Positions 46,987-55,534 are shown, counted from the first letter of the stretch. The stretch: DNA of 57,225 bases from Cyanobium sp. (GCA_014191755.1 BJHE01000011.1:1-57225); one strand, 5' to 3'. A program made the numbers and translations. The notes: a model not told the origin generated them from the letters alone.

Positions 46987-47990
46987 CGCTCGCAAGAGCT
47001 TCGAGCGCTCTGGTTTGGGCGATCTGGCTGCTGATCCTGCTGCTGGAGCTGGCGACGCCTCCGGCCGTCGTGCTCGGAATTCTCTATGTCGCGCCCTTGC
47101 TACTGGGGGCATCCCAGCGCACCCCCACCCAGGCCTGGAGGTTTCTGCTGATCTGCTGCACCTCCACACTGCTCAATCTGCTGGTGCCGTTGCCGCTGCA
47201 TCACAACATCGCCTCCGTGCTGATCGACCGCCTGCTGGTATGCCTGGGCCTGGTCGTTACGACAGCTCTGTTGGTGCGGAACCAGGAGCTGGAGCATCAG
47301 CGCATCGCGATCGAGGTGGAATTGGGGCAGGCGAATCTTCGCGGCGACGTGATCGCCACCCTTGCCCATGACATCAAGACCCCGGTGCTGGGAACCCTGG
47401 CCTCCCTGTCGCTGCTGGAGGGCAGTGCTGCGGTGGAGGCCATCCGCAGCAGTCAGCAACGCTGCCTGCGCTTGATCGACGACCTGCTGCAGGTGTTTCG
47501 CGCGGAGCAGGATGGCTTGCAGATCGACCTGCAGCCATGCGATTTGTTGGCGATTGCCCAGGAAGCCCTGCGCACCGTGGAGCCGATCGCCGCTCAACGC
47601 CAAATCAGTTTGGTGCTGCGCCAGGAACGGTGCTGTGGCATGAAGCTGCTCGCCGACCCCTCTCTCTTGCAGCGTTTGATCGAGAACCTGCTGCTCAATG
47701 CCGTCCACCACAACTTGCGCGGCCAGCGGGTGTGGCTGCAGCTGAGTCGCCAGGAGGGTGAATGGTGGATCGATGTTCGTGATGCCGGTGAGGGGTTCGC
47801 GCCGGAGCAGCTGCCGCGACTCTTTCAGCGGTTTGCCCAAAGCGGCAATGGCTCAGCAGGGACAGGATTGGGCCTCTATCTATGCCGGCTGATCACCGAG
47901 GCCCACGGGGGAATGATCAAAGCCAGCAACACACCCGGCGGCGGTGCCAGGGTGCTGGTGGAGTTGCCGCAGCGGGGACCATCGCGATGA
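46983..47990 (+). CDS. Membrane histidine kinase in the kdp operon
   Basis: A 335-residue kinase. The N-terminus has about four hydrophobic stretches (ALVWAIWLLILLLELA, AVVLGILYVAPLLLG, FLLICCTSTLLNLLVPL, LLVCLGLVVTTALLV), then a coiled segment, the H-box IATLAHDIKTPVLGTL (His 129), an N-box (LLQRLIENLLLNAVHHN), and G-boxes DVRDAGEGFAP and GTGLGLYLCRLI. It begins with GTG inside the stop of the truncated kdpD and overlaps the response-regulator gene by four bases. Its membrane region is not obviously the KdpD one. It is probably the kinase that works with the separate KdpD sensor. Confidence 0.88.
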   Translation: MTLARASSALVWAIWLLILLLELATPPAVVLGILYVAPLLLGASQRTPTQAWRFLLICCTSTLLNLLVPLPLHHNIASVLIDRLLVCLGLVVTTALLVRNQELEHQRIAIEVELGQANLRGDVIATLAHDIKTPVLGTLASLSLLEGSAAVEAIRSSQQRCLRLIDDLLQVFRAEQDGLQIDLQPCDLLAIAQEALRTVEPIAAQRQISLVLRQERCCGMKLLADPSLLQRLIENLLLNAVHHNLRGQRVWLQLSRQEGEWWIDVRDAGEGFAPEQLPRLFQRFAQSGNGSAGTGLGLYLCRLITEAHGGMIKASNTPGGGARVLVELPQRGPSR

Positions 47991-48628
47991 AACTCCTTCT
48001 GATCGAAGACGACCAGGCCTACCAGCTGGCGATGGCCACCCATCTGCGCCAGCTGACTGGCGTGCAAGAGGTCTGGGTCGCGGAGGATGGCGAAATGGGC
48101 CTGGAGCTGCTGGCGAGCCAGCCTGTGGATCTGGTGCTACTCGATCTAGTGCTGCCCGGGCTGGGCGGTCTCGCCACCTGTCGCCAAATCACAGCCAACA
48201 CCGGTCTACCGGTGCTGATCCTCACCAGCCAAGAAGACAGTGGCTGGGTGCGACAAATCTGGACCGCCGGTGCGCGGGGCTATCTGCACAAGGAGCGTGC
48301 CCTGGCGCAGGTGGAGCTGGCGCTGGCTTCCCTGATGGTGGGTGCCAGTTGGTGGGATCAGAAAGCCAGGGCTGCGCTGCAACGATCAGGTTCCGATCAG
48401 GCCCTCGCAGGGTCGCATCAGAGCGAGCGGCTCGACGGCCTCACCCATCGTGAACGGGAGGTGCTGACCTGCCTGGCGGCGGGCGATAACAATCGCTTGA
48501 TCGCTGAGCAACTTGGGATCGGTGAAGGCACGGTGCGCAGCCACGTGCACGTGCTGCTACAAAAACTGCAGGTCAGCAACCGCACCCAGGCGGCGCTGAT
48601 TTGGCTGGCCACGGAGGGAAGGCAGTAG
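47987..48628 (+). CDS. NarL/LuxR-type response regulator in the kdp operon
   Basis: A 213-residue regulator. The receiver domain has LLLIEDDQAYQ (acid pocket), VDLVLLDLVLPGLGG (phospho-acceptor Asp 53), ILTSQED and GYLHKE (Lys). The C-terminal LuxR-type helix-turn-helix is LTHREREVLTCLAAGDNNRL and IAEQLGIGEGTVRSHVHVLL. In E. coli the corresponding regulator KdpE is of the OmpR type, so this is a different output module. It starts at ATG 47987, overlapping the kinase stop by four bases, and is the last gene of the operon. It may bind the heptamer repeat upstream of kdpA, but that is untested. Confidence 0.9.
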   Translation: MKLLLIEDDQAYQLAMATHLRQLTGVQEVWVAEDGEMGLELLASQPVDLVLLDLVLPGLGGLATCRQITANTGLPVLILTSQEDSGWVRQIWTAGARGYLHKERALAQVELALASLMVGASWWDQKARAALQRSGSDQALAGSHQSERLDGLTHREREVLTCLAAGDNNRLIAEQLGIGEGTVRSHVHVLLQKLQVSNRTQAALIWLATEGRQ

Positions 48629-48977
48629 CGGCGGGTTGTCCCCGCACCAGTCGCGTTGAAATCCGGACCTAGGGCATGAACGGGAGTGGAACTCCTTGAT
48701 GCCATCAAGCCTGACGGCCGTTCAGAACGGAATCGGCAGCTCGGTGTCGGCTGGTTCCGGCGCACAGGCCTCCACCCGCTGGGCCAGCTCCGCCAGCAGG
48801 GCATTGGTGCTGGGCTGGGCGGCGGTAAGCCCGGCAGGGGAACCAGTTCTCCACCCAGGGCAGGACCCTGGGGTGGAGGCGGAGGCATCCAAAGGCAACC
48901 ACTGGAGCTCCACACTTCAAAAGGGCCAGACTTCTTAACCTGGGGTTGGTAGGTTGAGATTGGCAGCAGGATGCATC
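48629..48977. other. Gap after the kdp operon
   Basis: This 349-base stretch has no gene I can establish. A minus-strand frame of 63 residues from 48913 to 48722 (GTG start; MELQWLPLDASASTPGSC, TNALLAELAQRVEACAPEP) is coding-like in part but unrecognised. A CTTAACCT octamer at 48934-48941 resembles half of a cyanobacterial Pho box but stands alone. I see no terminator after the response-regulator gene. Confidence 0.4.
48722..48913 (-). CDS. Possible small hypothetical protein
   Basis: A 63-residue frame with a GTG start and the C-terminal helix-like stretch NALLAELAQRVEACAPEP. It lies alone in the gap after the kdp operon. There is no clear ribosome-binding site and no recognisable domain, so it may be chance. 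Confidence 0.25.
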   Translation of the reverse strand: MELQWLPLDASASTPGSCPGWRTGSPAGLTAAQPSTNALLAELAQRVEACAPEPADTELPIPF

Positions 48978-49103
48978 ATGACTGTTGATGTCGACTCCTA
49001 TTTTCAGGCTGGCCATGATGTCGAACCTGCCTGGCGCGGGATGACCGCTTGCCATCGCATGGACTGCCCTCTTCCCTTCAAAGCCACTTCGATTCCGTCA
49101 TGA
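48978..49103 (+). CDS. Possible 41-residue protein coupled to the cNMP-binding gene
   Basis: An ATG at 48978 follows AGGA by seven bases and opens a frame of 41 codons (MTVDVDSYFQAGHDVEPAW, RGMTACHRMDCPLPF) whose TGA at 49101-49103 overlaps the ATG of the cyclic-nucleotide-binding-domain gene by four bases (ATGA). The overlap and the ribosome-binding site make it a plausible leader gene. Two cysteines and two histidines are close together. I do not recognise it. Confidence 0.42.
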   Translation: MTVDVDSYFQAGHDVEPAWRGMTACHRMDCPLPFKATSIPS

Positions 49104-49492
49104 ACATCAACACAAGTCTTGAGCTGAATACCATCGCAGCGCTGGCCGGAAAACGCGATCACCTCTGTGTCAACCAAGGTGACGTTATATTTCAACATGG
49201 AGAGCTTGGCGATAAGCTCTATGCTATTGTGTCGGGAGAAGTGCAGCTTAATTGGGGTGATCACGGGGTCGAGATCATCGGGGCAGGTAGCTCTTTTGGT
49301 GTCGGAGCCTTGGTGGACCCAGAGCATCGCCGCTTCGGCACCGCGGTGGCCCTCTGCAACAGTGAGTTACTGGAGATGAACCGCGAAGAATTTCTGTTTG
49401 CCATGCAGGAACTGCCCATGTTCAGCCTTGAGATGATGGATGACCTGGAGCAGCGCCTACAGCGGCTGAAAGAGCAAATAGCACATCGCTGA
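49100..49492 (+). CDS. Single cyclic-nucleotide-binding-domain protein
   Basis: A 130-residue protein made of one cNMP-binding (Crp-like) beta-roll. It shows CVNQGDVIFQHGELGDKLYAIVSGEVQL, GVEIIGAGSSFGVGALVDPEHR and FGTAVALCNSELLEMNREEF. The typical PBC motif (GE.AL....R.A) is altered (FGVGALVDPEHRRFGTA), so nucleotide binding is uncertain. There is no DNA-binding domain, unlike Crp/NtcA. The C-terminal helix is LQRLKEQIAHR. The ATG at 49100 overlaps a small upstream frame. The phosphate-binding protein gene begins 40 bases downstream, so they may form a unit. Confidence 0.82.
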   Translation: MNINTSLELNTIAALAGKRDHLCVNQGDVIFQHGELGDKLYAIVSGEVQLNWGDHGVEIIGAGSSFGVGALVDPEHRRFGTAVALCNSELLEMNREEFLFAMQELPMFSLEMMDDLEQRLQRLKEQIAHR

Positions 49493-49532
49493 TTGCCATT
49501 CCGGTTCCTTCCCTGCCCTTGAATTGATCGCC

Positions 49533-50600
49533 ATGGCTTCCCCAATTCTGCCCAAGCGCCCAGTCCCCTTGATTCCGATTGCTGCGGTCTGCAGCGCCGT
49601 CCTGGCAACATCGCCATTGGCTCACGCGCAAACTCTTGCCCAGGGTGCTGGCAGCAAGGCTTCCACCATCAGGATCGGCGGCTCCAGCACGGTGTTCCCG
49701 ATCATGAAGGAGGCGATCAGAGCGTTCCGCGAAGCCGGAAACAGCACACCCATCGAGCTCAAGGAGACCGGAACCAGCGATGGATTCAGGCGGTTCTGTT
49801 CTGGCCAGTTGGAGATCGCCAATGCCTCACGGCCGATCAACAGCAAGGAACTCAAAGCCTGCTCCAGCAATCGAGTCGATTTCATCGAGCTGCCAATTGC
49901 ATTCGATGCTCTCACAATCGTGGTTCATCCTTCCAACACTTGGGCCAACCAGATCAGCACCAAGGAACTAGCTCGGCTTTGGGGGCGCCAGGCCGAGGGG
50001 AGGATCGACCGGTGGAATGAGGTGAACCTCGACTGGCCTGATCGACCGATCAAGCTCTGCGGCCCCGGCAAGGACTCGGGCACCTACGATTATTTCAACA
50101 AAGCCATTAATGGTAGCCCTGAAAATTCGAGACAAGACTACAGCTCAAGCGAAGATGATAATGTAATTGTTAGGTGTGTGGCGCAGAATCCCAATGCTAT
50201 TGGCTATTTTGGTTTCAGTTATTACAATGCTAATCGAGACAAGTTGAGGGCTCTTGGCATTGTCACCCCATCTGGAACCGTGATACCATCGGTTGCCAAT
50301 GTTCAGGCAGGTCGCTATCGGCCACTTTCACGACCGCTGTTCATCTACGTTAATGACAAGGCTCTCGCCAGCAGATCTGATCTGCGAAAGCTCACCACGT
50401 TTACGATTAACAACGGCCTCCGACTCGTTGGCAAAGCAGGAGACATCCCCCTTCCAGCCAGCACTTATCAACTTGTAGAATCAAAACTTTATAAGCGAAT
50501 CACCGGCAGCGCATTCTCTGGTGATCTGCCCATAGGCCTCAGCATCGGCGAGGCGCTGCGGCGGAGTTTTGATGTGAATAAACTTCCGCAGTTCCGGTAG
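49533..50600 (+). CDS. Phosphate-binding protein, PstS/SphX type
   Basis: A secreted substrate-binding protein of 355 residues. The signal peptide (LIPIAAVCSAVLATSPLAHAQ) is followed by TIRIGGSSTVFPIMKEAI, the phosphate-binding SSTVFP signature, ELKETGTSDGFRRFCSGQL, IANASRPINSKEL, CGPGKDSGTYDYFNKAI (GxxSGT phosphate contact) and NPNAIGYFGFSYY. It fits the cyanobacterial SphX/PstS2 group that is induced under phosphate limitation. No pstCAB genes are in the window. ATG at 49533 is chosen over TTG at 49524. GC content falls in the second half (about 50100-50500), unlike the neighbours. PhoX lies 6 kb away. Confidence 0.9.
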   Translation: MASPILPKRPVPLIPIAAVCSAVLATSPLAHAQTLAQGAGSKASTIRIGGSSTVFPIMKEAIRAFREAGNSTPIELKETGTSDGFRRFCSGQLEIANASRPINSKELKACSSNRVDFIELPIAFDALTIVVHPSNTWANQISTKELARLWGRQAEGRIDRWNEVNLDWPDRPIKLCGPGKDSGTYDYFNKAINGSPENSRQDYSSSEDDNVIVRCVAQNPNAIGYFGFSYYNANRDKLRALGIVTPSGTVIPSVANVQAGRYRPLSRPLFIYVNDKALASRSDLRKLTTFTINNGLRLVGKAGDIPLPASTYQLVESKLYKRITGSAFSGDLPIGLSIGEALRRSFDVNKLPQFR

Positions 50601-50662
50601 TTTCATCCGCTAATTTTCAACCATAGCCCACAACAGCAGCTCACAGCGATCCCTGCTCAGCC

Positions 50663-52525
50663 TTACATACGCTTAGGCATCGGGCTATTGGTGCGGAAGG
50701 CTAGACAGGAGAGCAGCTCTTCCCGATGACGTGAACTCTCTGGCTGGCGGGGGTGAAACCGCGCCACGATGGCACCTAAGGTGCGCACCGTGGCAGTGAG
50801 GTTGGGCCCCTTATTGAGCATCACGGCTTCGGCCCTTGCGCCCATGGCCGCATCAGTGATTTCCGCTCGGGTCGGCATGCCATGTCTAGCCATCTCATCG
50901 AGAACCTGGGTGGCCCAGATGCAGGGAATGTGGGCAGCCGCACAGATCCTCAGGATTTCCTCCTGGATTTCTGCCAGTTCCTCCCAGCCGCATTCAATCG
51001 CCAGGTCTCCCCGCGCAATCATCACGCCCAGGGGCCTGGGATCGCGCATCGCCGTGAGCAGCAGCCTGGGAAGGTTGAGAAATGCTCTTCGTGTTTCGAT
51101 CTTCAGCACCACGGCAAGATCCTCCCGTCCATAGCCTTGCAGTTCCTGCTGCAGAACTTCGATATCAACCGCACGGGAGACGAAGGAATAGCTCACTATG
51201 TCGGCATGGGCTGCCGCAAAGGCCAGATCGGTCAGATCCCGGCTCGTGAGAGCGGGTATCGTCAGTCTGCTGTCTGGGAAGTTGATCCCCTTCTCGGCGC
51301 GTAGCCGGGTGCCCTTCGGCCGCGCCTGAGTGATATCCACCTCCACGGCCCCTGGGCACACCTCCCGAATCACACCGGCGATTCTGCCCTCATCAAACAA
51401 CACACGCTCCCCCACCTGCAAATCCGCAAGTACCTCGGGCACGCTGCAGTTGATCGCCCCCGGGATCGCGCCCCACTGCTCGCCTGGTTCACTGGAGGTC
51501 AGCCACAGCCTGTCGCCGACCCGCAGCAGCACGTCCCCTTCCAGGGCTGGAAGGTCGCCAACAACAATCTTGCCAGGACCACCTTCCTGGAGGAACTCCA
51601 GTCCAGAGATGAAATGGCAGCGTTGATTGCAGCTGAGCAGGAGACCCCCCTGAAGGCGATCCACCACGGTGAGTTCCCGCCAGCGGCCTGAAGAGTCCCT
51701 GGCCCGTAGCCGATTTCCGATCGTCAGTGATTGCCAGCCCTCGTTGCGAATCGGCAGTCGATCCACTGGCGCCAGTTCCGATTGGCGGGCGGGCTGAACA
51801 TCAGCCCCTTCGTCTGGCACAGCCAGGATCCTGGCGCTCTGCAGCAACTTTCCGTAACGGTTGCGCTGGGGCCTGGCGTCCACCACACCGGGCTGGGGTG
51901 GCAGGGCGCCGATCCGGATCTTGGGTCCAGCCAGATCCATCGCGATGCGCACGTTCCTTCCGGCGGCGGCGGCAGCAGATCGCACGAGGGCCACGAGGTT
52001 GTTCCAAACTTCGGGGCCGTCGTGGCCGCAGTTGATGCGGGCGATGTCCATGCCGGCCTCGACCAGTTCGGCGATCAGACCCGCCTGCTCGGTGGCGAGG
52101 GCAGGCAGGGTAACCATGATCGCTGCGGTCCTCGTACCGGTTTCCTCTCCAAGCTGCCTCCCGAGCAGTCGCTCGCCATGGGCCTGGAGGAGGGCCTGGA
52201 CTTCAAGACTGGAGGGTGCCGCCGAAGGACTCTGGGGTTCCACTGGCAGACCCTGGAGTTTCTGGAGCACCCCGATCACAGTCGAAAGGCTTGCATACAG
52301 ATGGCCATCACAGCCACTCAGGGAACAAAGGCCGGCTTCTCGCATCGCCATCTGCAGCCCGGGATGGTTGTTGCGGTGGAAGGCGATGAAGTGCAGCAGA
52401 TTGGTGGCACTGGCCTGGAAGCGCGGAGCGATTGCCGCGAGGGTGACCTGCTCCTCAATCTCGATGCGATCCATGGCGTCGCGCAGCGAGTTGAGCTCAT
52501 CGAGCAGCCGTCGTTCGCGCGTCAT
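50663..52525 (-). CDS. Atypical pyruvate-kinase-like protein with N-terminal extension
   Basis: A protein of about 620 residues. Its C-terminal two thirds follow the pyruvate kinase barrel: AELVEAGMDIARINCGHDGP, NVRIAMDLAGPKIRIG, VLFDEGRIAGVI, LRAEKGINFPDSRLTIPALT, YSFVSRAVDIEVLQQEL, VVLKIETRRAFLNL (catalytic Lys), MIARGDLAIECGWEELAEIQEEIL and ATQVLDEMARHGMPTRAEITDAA. It departs from canonical enzymes: VMLNKGPN replaces the usual VMLSGETA, a long B-domain is inserted, and there is no C-terminal allosteric domain. The first ~120 residues form an extra helical domain (LLDELNSLRDAMDRIEIEEQ). It may be a true but unregulated kinase or a divergent relative. The start may be ATG 52525 or further upstream. 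The MgtA-type gene precedes it. Confidence 0.78.
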   Translation of the reverse strand: MTRERRLLDELNSLRDAMDRIEIEEQVTLAAIAPRFQASATNLLHFIAFHRNNHPGLQMAMREAGLCSLSGCDGHLYASLSTVIGVLQKLQGLPVEPQSPSAAPSSLEVQALLQAHGERLLGRQLGEETGTRTAAIMVTLPALATEQAGLIAELVEAGMDIARINCGHDGPEVWNNLVALVRSAAAAAGRNVRIAMDLAGPKIRIGALPPQPGVVDARPQRNRYGKLLQSARILAVPDEGADVQPARQSELAPVDRLPIRNEGWQSLTIGNRLRARDSSGRWRELTVVDRLQGGLLLSCNQRCHFISGLEFLQEGGPGKIVVGDLPALEGDVLLRVGDRLWLTSSEPGEQWGAIPGAINCSVPEVLADLQVGERVLFDEGRIAGVIREVCPGAVEVDITQARPKGTRLRAEKGINFPDSRLTIPALTSRDLTDLAFAAAHADIVSYSFVSRAVDIEVLQQELQGYGREDLAVVLKIETRRAFLNLPRLLLTAMRDPRPLGVMIARGDLAIECGWEELAEIQEEILRICAAAHIPCIWATQVLDEMARHGMPTRAEITDAAMGARAEAVMLNKGPNLTATVRTLGAIVARFHPRQPESSRHREELLSCLAFRTNSPMPKRM

Positions 52526-52696
52526 TGGATCCGTGACTGGGGTAACACCTGACAAAACTTGGACTCCATCAGAACAAAGGCCGAATCCGCTGCCTGAGGG
52601 GGCAGGCGACGCCAACGGTGCAAACACACAGCGGGCTGGATTTTCCTGTGTAGCCAGTAACTAGAAAAGAATCAGCAAACAAATTATAGCGCAAAC

Positions 52697-55420
52697 CTAA
52701 TGATATCCATAGCGCCCTACGAACCAGCTCTTGATCAGCTGGGTGAGGCTGCAGTAGCCAGCGACGATAGCAGCCAACCAGGCGAAGTATACGTTCGGGA
52801 GTGGAACCATGCCAAGTGACGAACCGATCGGCGTGAAGGGAATCATGATGCCGATTCCCATCACACAAACGGTGACAAGGGCCATGGCCAGCGATGGTCG
52901 ACTTTGGAGAAAAGGGATCTTCGCCGTGCGAATGATGTGAACGATCAGGGTCTGGGTCATCAGGCTCTCCACAAACCAGCCTGTTTGAAAGAGGCCCTGG
53001 TTGTCGACACTATCGGCCTTGAAAACAAACCACATGAGTGCAAATGTTGCGTAGTCGAACAAGGAGCTGACCGGCCCGATGCACACCATGAACCTCCGGA
53101 TCTCGTTCACCTTCCATTTTCTCGGCTTCTCTAAGTACTCAGGATCGACGTGATCAAACGGAATTCCGGTCTGCGAAAAGTCGTAGAGGAGATTGTTCAG
53201 AAGTATCTGAACGGGCAACATCGGCAGGAATGGCAATAGAATGCTGGCACCGAGCATACTAAACATATTACCAAATGCTGAACTTGTTCCCATCTTTATG
53301 TATTTCACGATATTTCCAAAGGTGCGCCTTCCTTCGGCCACGCCATCATTCAAGACCAGCAAACTTTTCTCAAGCAGAACGATGTCGGCAGATTCCTTGG
53401 CAATGTCCACAGCGGTGTCCACTGAGATACCGATGTCGGCTTCCCGCAGCGCTGCAGCGTCATTGATGCCATCGCCCATGAAGCCCACCACATGGCCACG
53501 GCCTCGCAGCACCTTGATGATCCGCGACTTCTGCAGAGGCGTGAGCTTGGCGAAGATGGTGGCCCCCTCCACCCTGGCGCCAAGGTCCTGCTCCGAGATG
53601 GCCTCGATCTCAGAGCCCAGCAGGACTCCTTCCACATGCAGGCCAACATCTTTGCAGGTCTTGCGGGCGATCACTTGATTGTCACCGGTGAGCACCTTGA
53701 CGGCGACGCCGCCGCGATTGAGTTCCTTGATGGCCTGGGCCGCTGATTCCTTCGGAGGATCGAGAAAGGCGATCAGCCCCACCAGAGTCAGAGCGGATTC
53801 GTCAGCGAGGGAATAGGGTTCGTGTTGGCGGGGTACCTCCTTGTAGGCCACGGCGATGACGCGAAGACCATCATTGTTGAGGTTGGAGGTCAACTGAAGC
53901 ACACCCTCACGGATGGCTTGATCCAGCGGCTTGATCACGTCCCCATCTTTAACCTGGATGCAGATCGCCAGGATTTCCTCCACGGCCCCCTTACAGATTA
54001 ATTCGTGGTGATGATTCTCTTCCTCAACAACTACGGACATCAATCGACGCTGAAAATCAAAGGGAATTTCATCAATCTTTATAAAGCGATTCTCGATCTC
54101 CAGGGCTGCATGGACTTCGAGGTGATTAAGCACGGCCACATCCAACAGGCTTTTGAGACCTGTTTGGTAAAAGCTGTTTAGAAAAGCCAGCTGCAGAACT
54201 TCAGCATTATCCTGGCCGAGGTAGTCAAGATGCATCTCAAGAATGATGCGATCCTGAGTGAGGGTGCCGGTCTTGTCTGTGCAGAGGATGTTCATCGCAC
54301 CCAGGCTTTGGATTGAGTCAATATTTTTCACGATCACCTTCTTCTTTGACATCGAGATAGCGCCCCGAGAAAGATTTGCCGTAACAATCATCGGTAGCAT
54401 CTCCGGTGTGAGGCCAACGGCTACCGAAAGGGCAAAGAAGAAGGCTTCTCCCCAGTTTCCTTTACTGACGCCGTTGATCAGAAACACCGCTGGCGCCATG
54501 ACCAGCATGAAGCGCAGTAGCAGCAGGCTCACATCATTGATCCCTCGGTCGAAGCTCGTTCGGCTCCGTTGTCCCGTCACTTCCTCGGCCAGCGAACCCA
54601 GATAGGTCTGGGCACCCGTTTCGATCACAACAGCACTGGCCGTGCCGCTGATCACACTGGTACCCATGAAGCAAAGATTATCGAGTTCTAGGGGCTGGCG
54701 GGAATTGAGTTGGCTGATTGGCAGTTTGGGATGTTTTTCCACAGGCAAGGATTCACCTGTTAAGGCACCCTGGCTTACGAACAGATCCTTCGAGGCAAGT
54801 ATCCTTACATCGCCTGGAATCATGTCTCCCGCTGCCAGGAGAATGATGTCTCCTGGCACAAGCCGATCGATCGGGACTTCCTGATCTTGTGGAGATCCCT
54901 GGTCCAGATGCAGGCCAAGGTCCGCTGCCAGGCCCGGGGAGATATCCTTATTGAGATCCCGCCGCTTCACGGAGGCTGTTGTATGAACGAGCTGACGCAG
55001 CGCCTGGGCCGCACGCATCGATTTGAACTCCTGGGAAAAGCGCAGGATGACACTAAAGCTGATCATGCTGAGGATGATCAGCGCTGCCTTGCTGTCGCCG
55101 CTCAGTAGCGACAGTGCCGCCAGTGAGGCGAGCAGAATCACCAGCGGATTCTTGAACGTGTTCAGCAACTGAACAATCCAGGAAACGGGTTTCTCATGGG
55201 CGATCTGATTGGGGCCAAGCCGTTTCAGCCGCAGCTCTGACTGCAACTCACTGAGACCCTCTGGGGTGGTGTTGAGACGCACCAAAAGAGCAGCGTTCTC
55301 CTCCCTTGCTGACTGCAGTAGGTTCTCCGCTGGCAGGGGCGGTGGTGACGCAATCGCAGCTAGATTGGAAAGATTTCTATCCACCTGTTGCGCTTGCAAG
55401 GGCCAGCGGATATGAAACAT
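52697..55420 (-). CDS. mgtA: Mg2+-transporting P-type ATPase (MgtA-like)
   Basis: A 907-residue type III P-type ATPase. The N-terminal cation ATPase domain has TPEGLSELQSELRLKRLGPN, the first helix pair follows, then ALTGESLPVEK (TGES, 221-224), the ion-binding helix SVAVGLTPEMLPMIV, the phosphorylation motif CTDKTGTLTQD (Asp 382), VKVLTGDNQVIARKTC, and VVGFMGDGINDAAALREADIGISVD. Six C-terminal helices follow with NLLYDFSQTGIPFD. MgtA proteins import Mg2+. The GC content is lower than in most genes here, which suggests a different history. A TATAAT -10 and TTGATT lie directly upstream of the start, leaving almost no leader, so the true start may be internal. Confidence 0.93.
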   Translation of the reverse strand: MFHIRWPLQAQQVDRNLSNLAAIASPPPLPAENLLQSAREENAALLVRLNTTPEGLSELQSELRLKRLGPNQIAHEKPVSWIVQLLNTFKNPLVILLASLAALSLLSGDSKAALIILSMISFSVILRFSQEFKSMRAAQALRQLVHTTASVKRRDLNKDISPGLAADLGLHLDQGSPQDQEVPIDRLVPGDIILLAAGDMIPGDVRILASKDLFVSQGALTGESLPVEKHPKLPISQLNSRQPLELDNLCFMGTSVISGTASAVVIETGAQTYLGSLAEEVTGQRSRTSFDRGINDVSLLLLRFMLVMAPAVFLINGVSKGNWGEAFFFALSVAVGLTPEMLPMIVTANLSRGAISMSKKKVIVKNIDSIQSLGAMNILCTDKTGTLTQDRIILEMHLDYLGQDNAEVLQLAFLNSFYQTGLKSLLDVAVLNHLEVHAALEIENRFIKIDEIPFDFQRRLMSVVVEEENHHHELICKGAVEEILAICIQVKDGDVIKPLDQAIREGVLQLTSNLNNDGLRVIAVAYKEVPRQHEPYSLADESALTLVGLIAFLDPPKESAAQAIKELNRGGVAVKVLTGDNQVIARKTCKDVGLHVEGVLLGSEIEAISEQDLGARVEGATIFAKLTPLQKSRIIKVLRGRGHVVGFMGDGINDAAALREADIGISVDTAVDIAKESADIVLLEKSLLVLNDGVAEGRRTFGNIVKYIKMGTSSAFGNMFSMLGASILLPFLPMLPVQILLNNLLYDFSQTGIPFDHVDPEYLEKPRKWKVNEIRRFMVCIGPVSSLFDYATFALMWFVFKADSVDNQGLFQTGWFVESLMTQTLIVHIIRTAKIPFLQSRPSLAMALVTVCVMGIGIMIPFTPIGSSLGMVPLPNVYFAWLAAIVAGYCSLTQLIKSWFVGRYGYH

Positions 55421-55431
55421 TTCTTTATCTA

Positions 55432-55462
55432 ATTATATGGATAGTTTACCTGAGCAAATCAA
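55432..55462 (-). promoter_or_regulatory. mgtA: Candidate promoter of the MgtA-type gene
   Basis: On the minus strand TTGATT (55462-55457) and TATAAT (55437-55432) are separated by 19 bases. Transcription would begin near 55425, only about five bases before the ATG at 55420. There is thus no room for an Mg2+-sensing leader of the Salmonella mgtA type. The region is AT-rich compared with its surroundings. Confidence 0.45.
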
Positions 55463-55534
55463 GTCTTGCACAATCATCAGCTGACAGGATCATTTCCGCA
55501 GCATCTGTGTCCCCAGCTGCGACCTGGATCTGGC

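Noticed and set aside
48934..48941. CTTAACCT as a Pho box before the cNMP and phosphate-binding genes
   Set aside because: Only one octamer is present; a functional cyanobacterial Pho box needs three spaced repeats.
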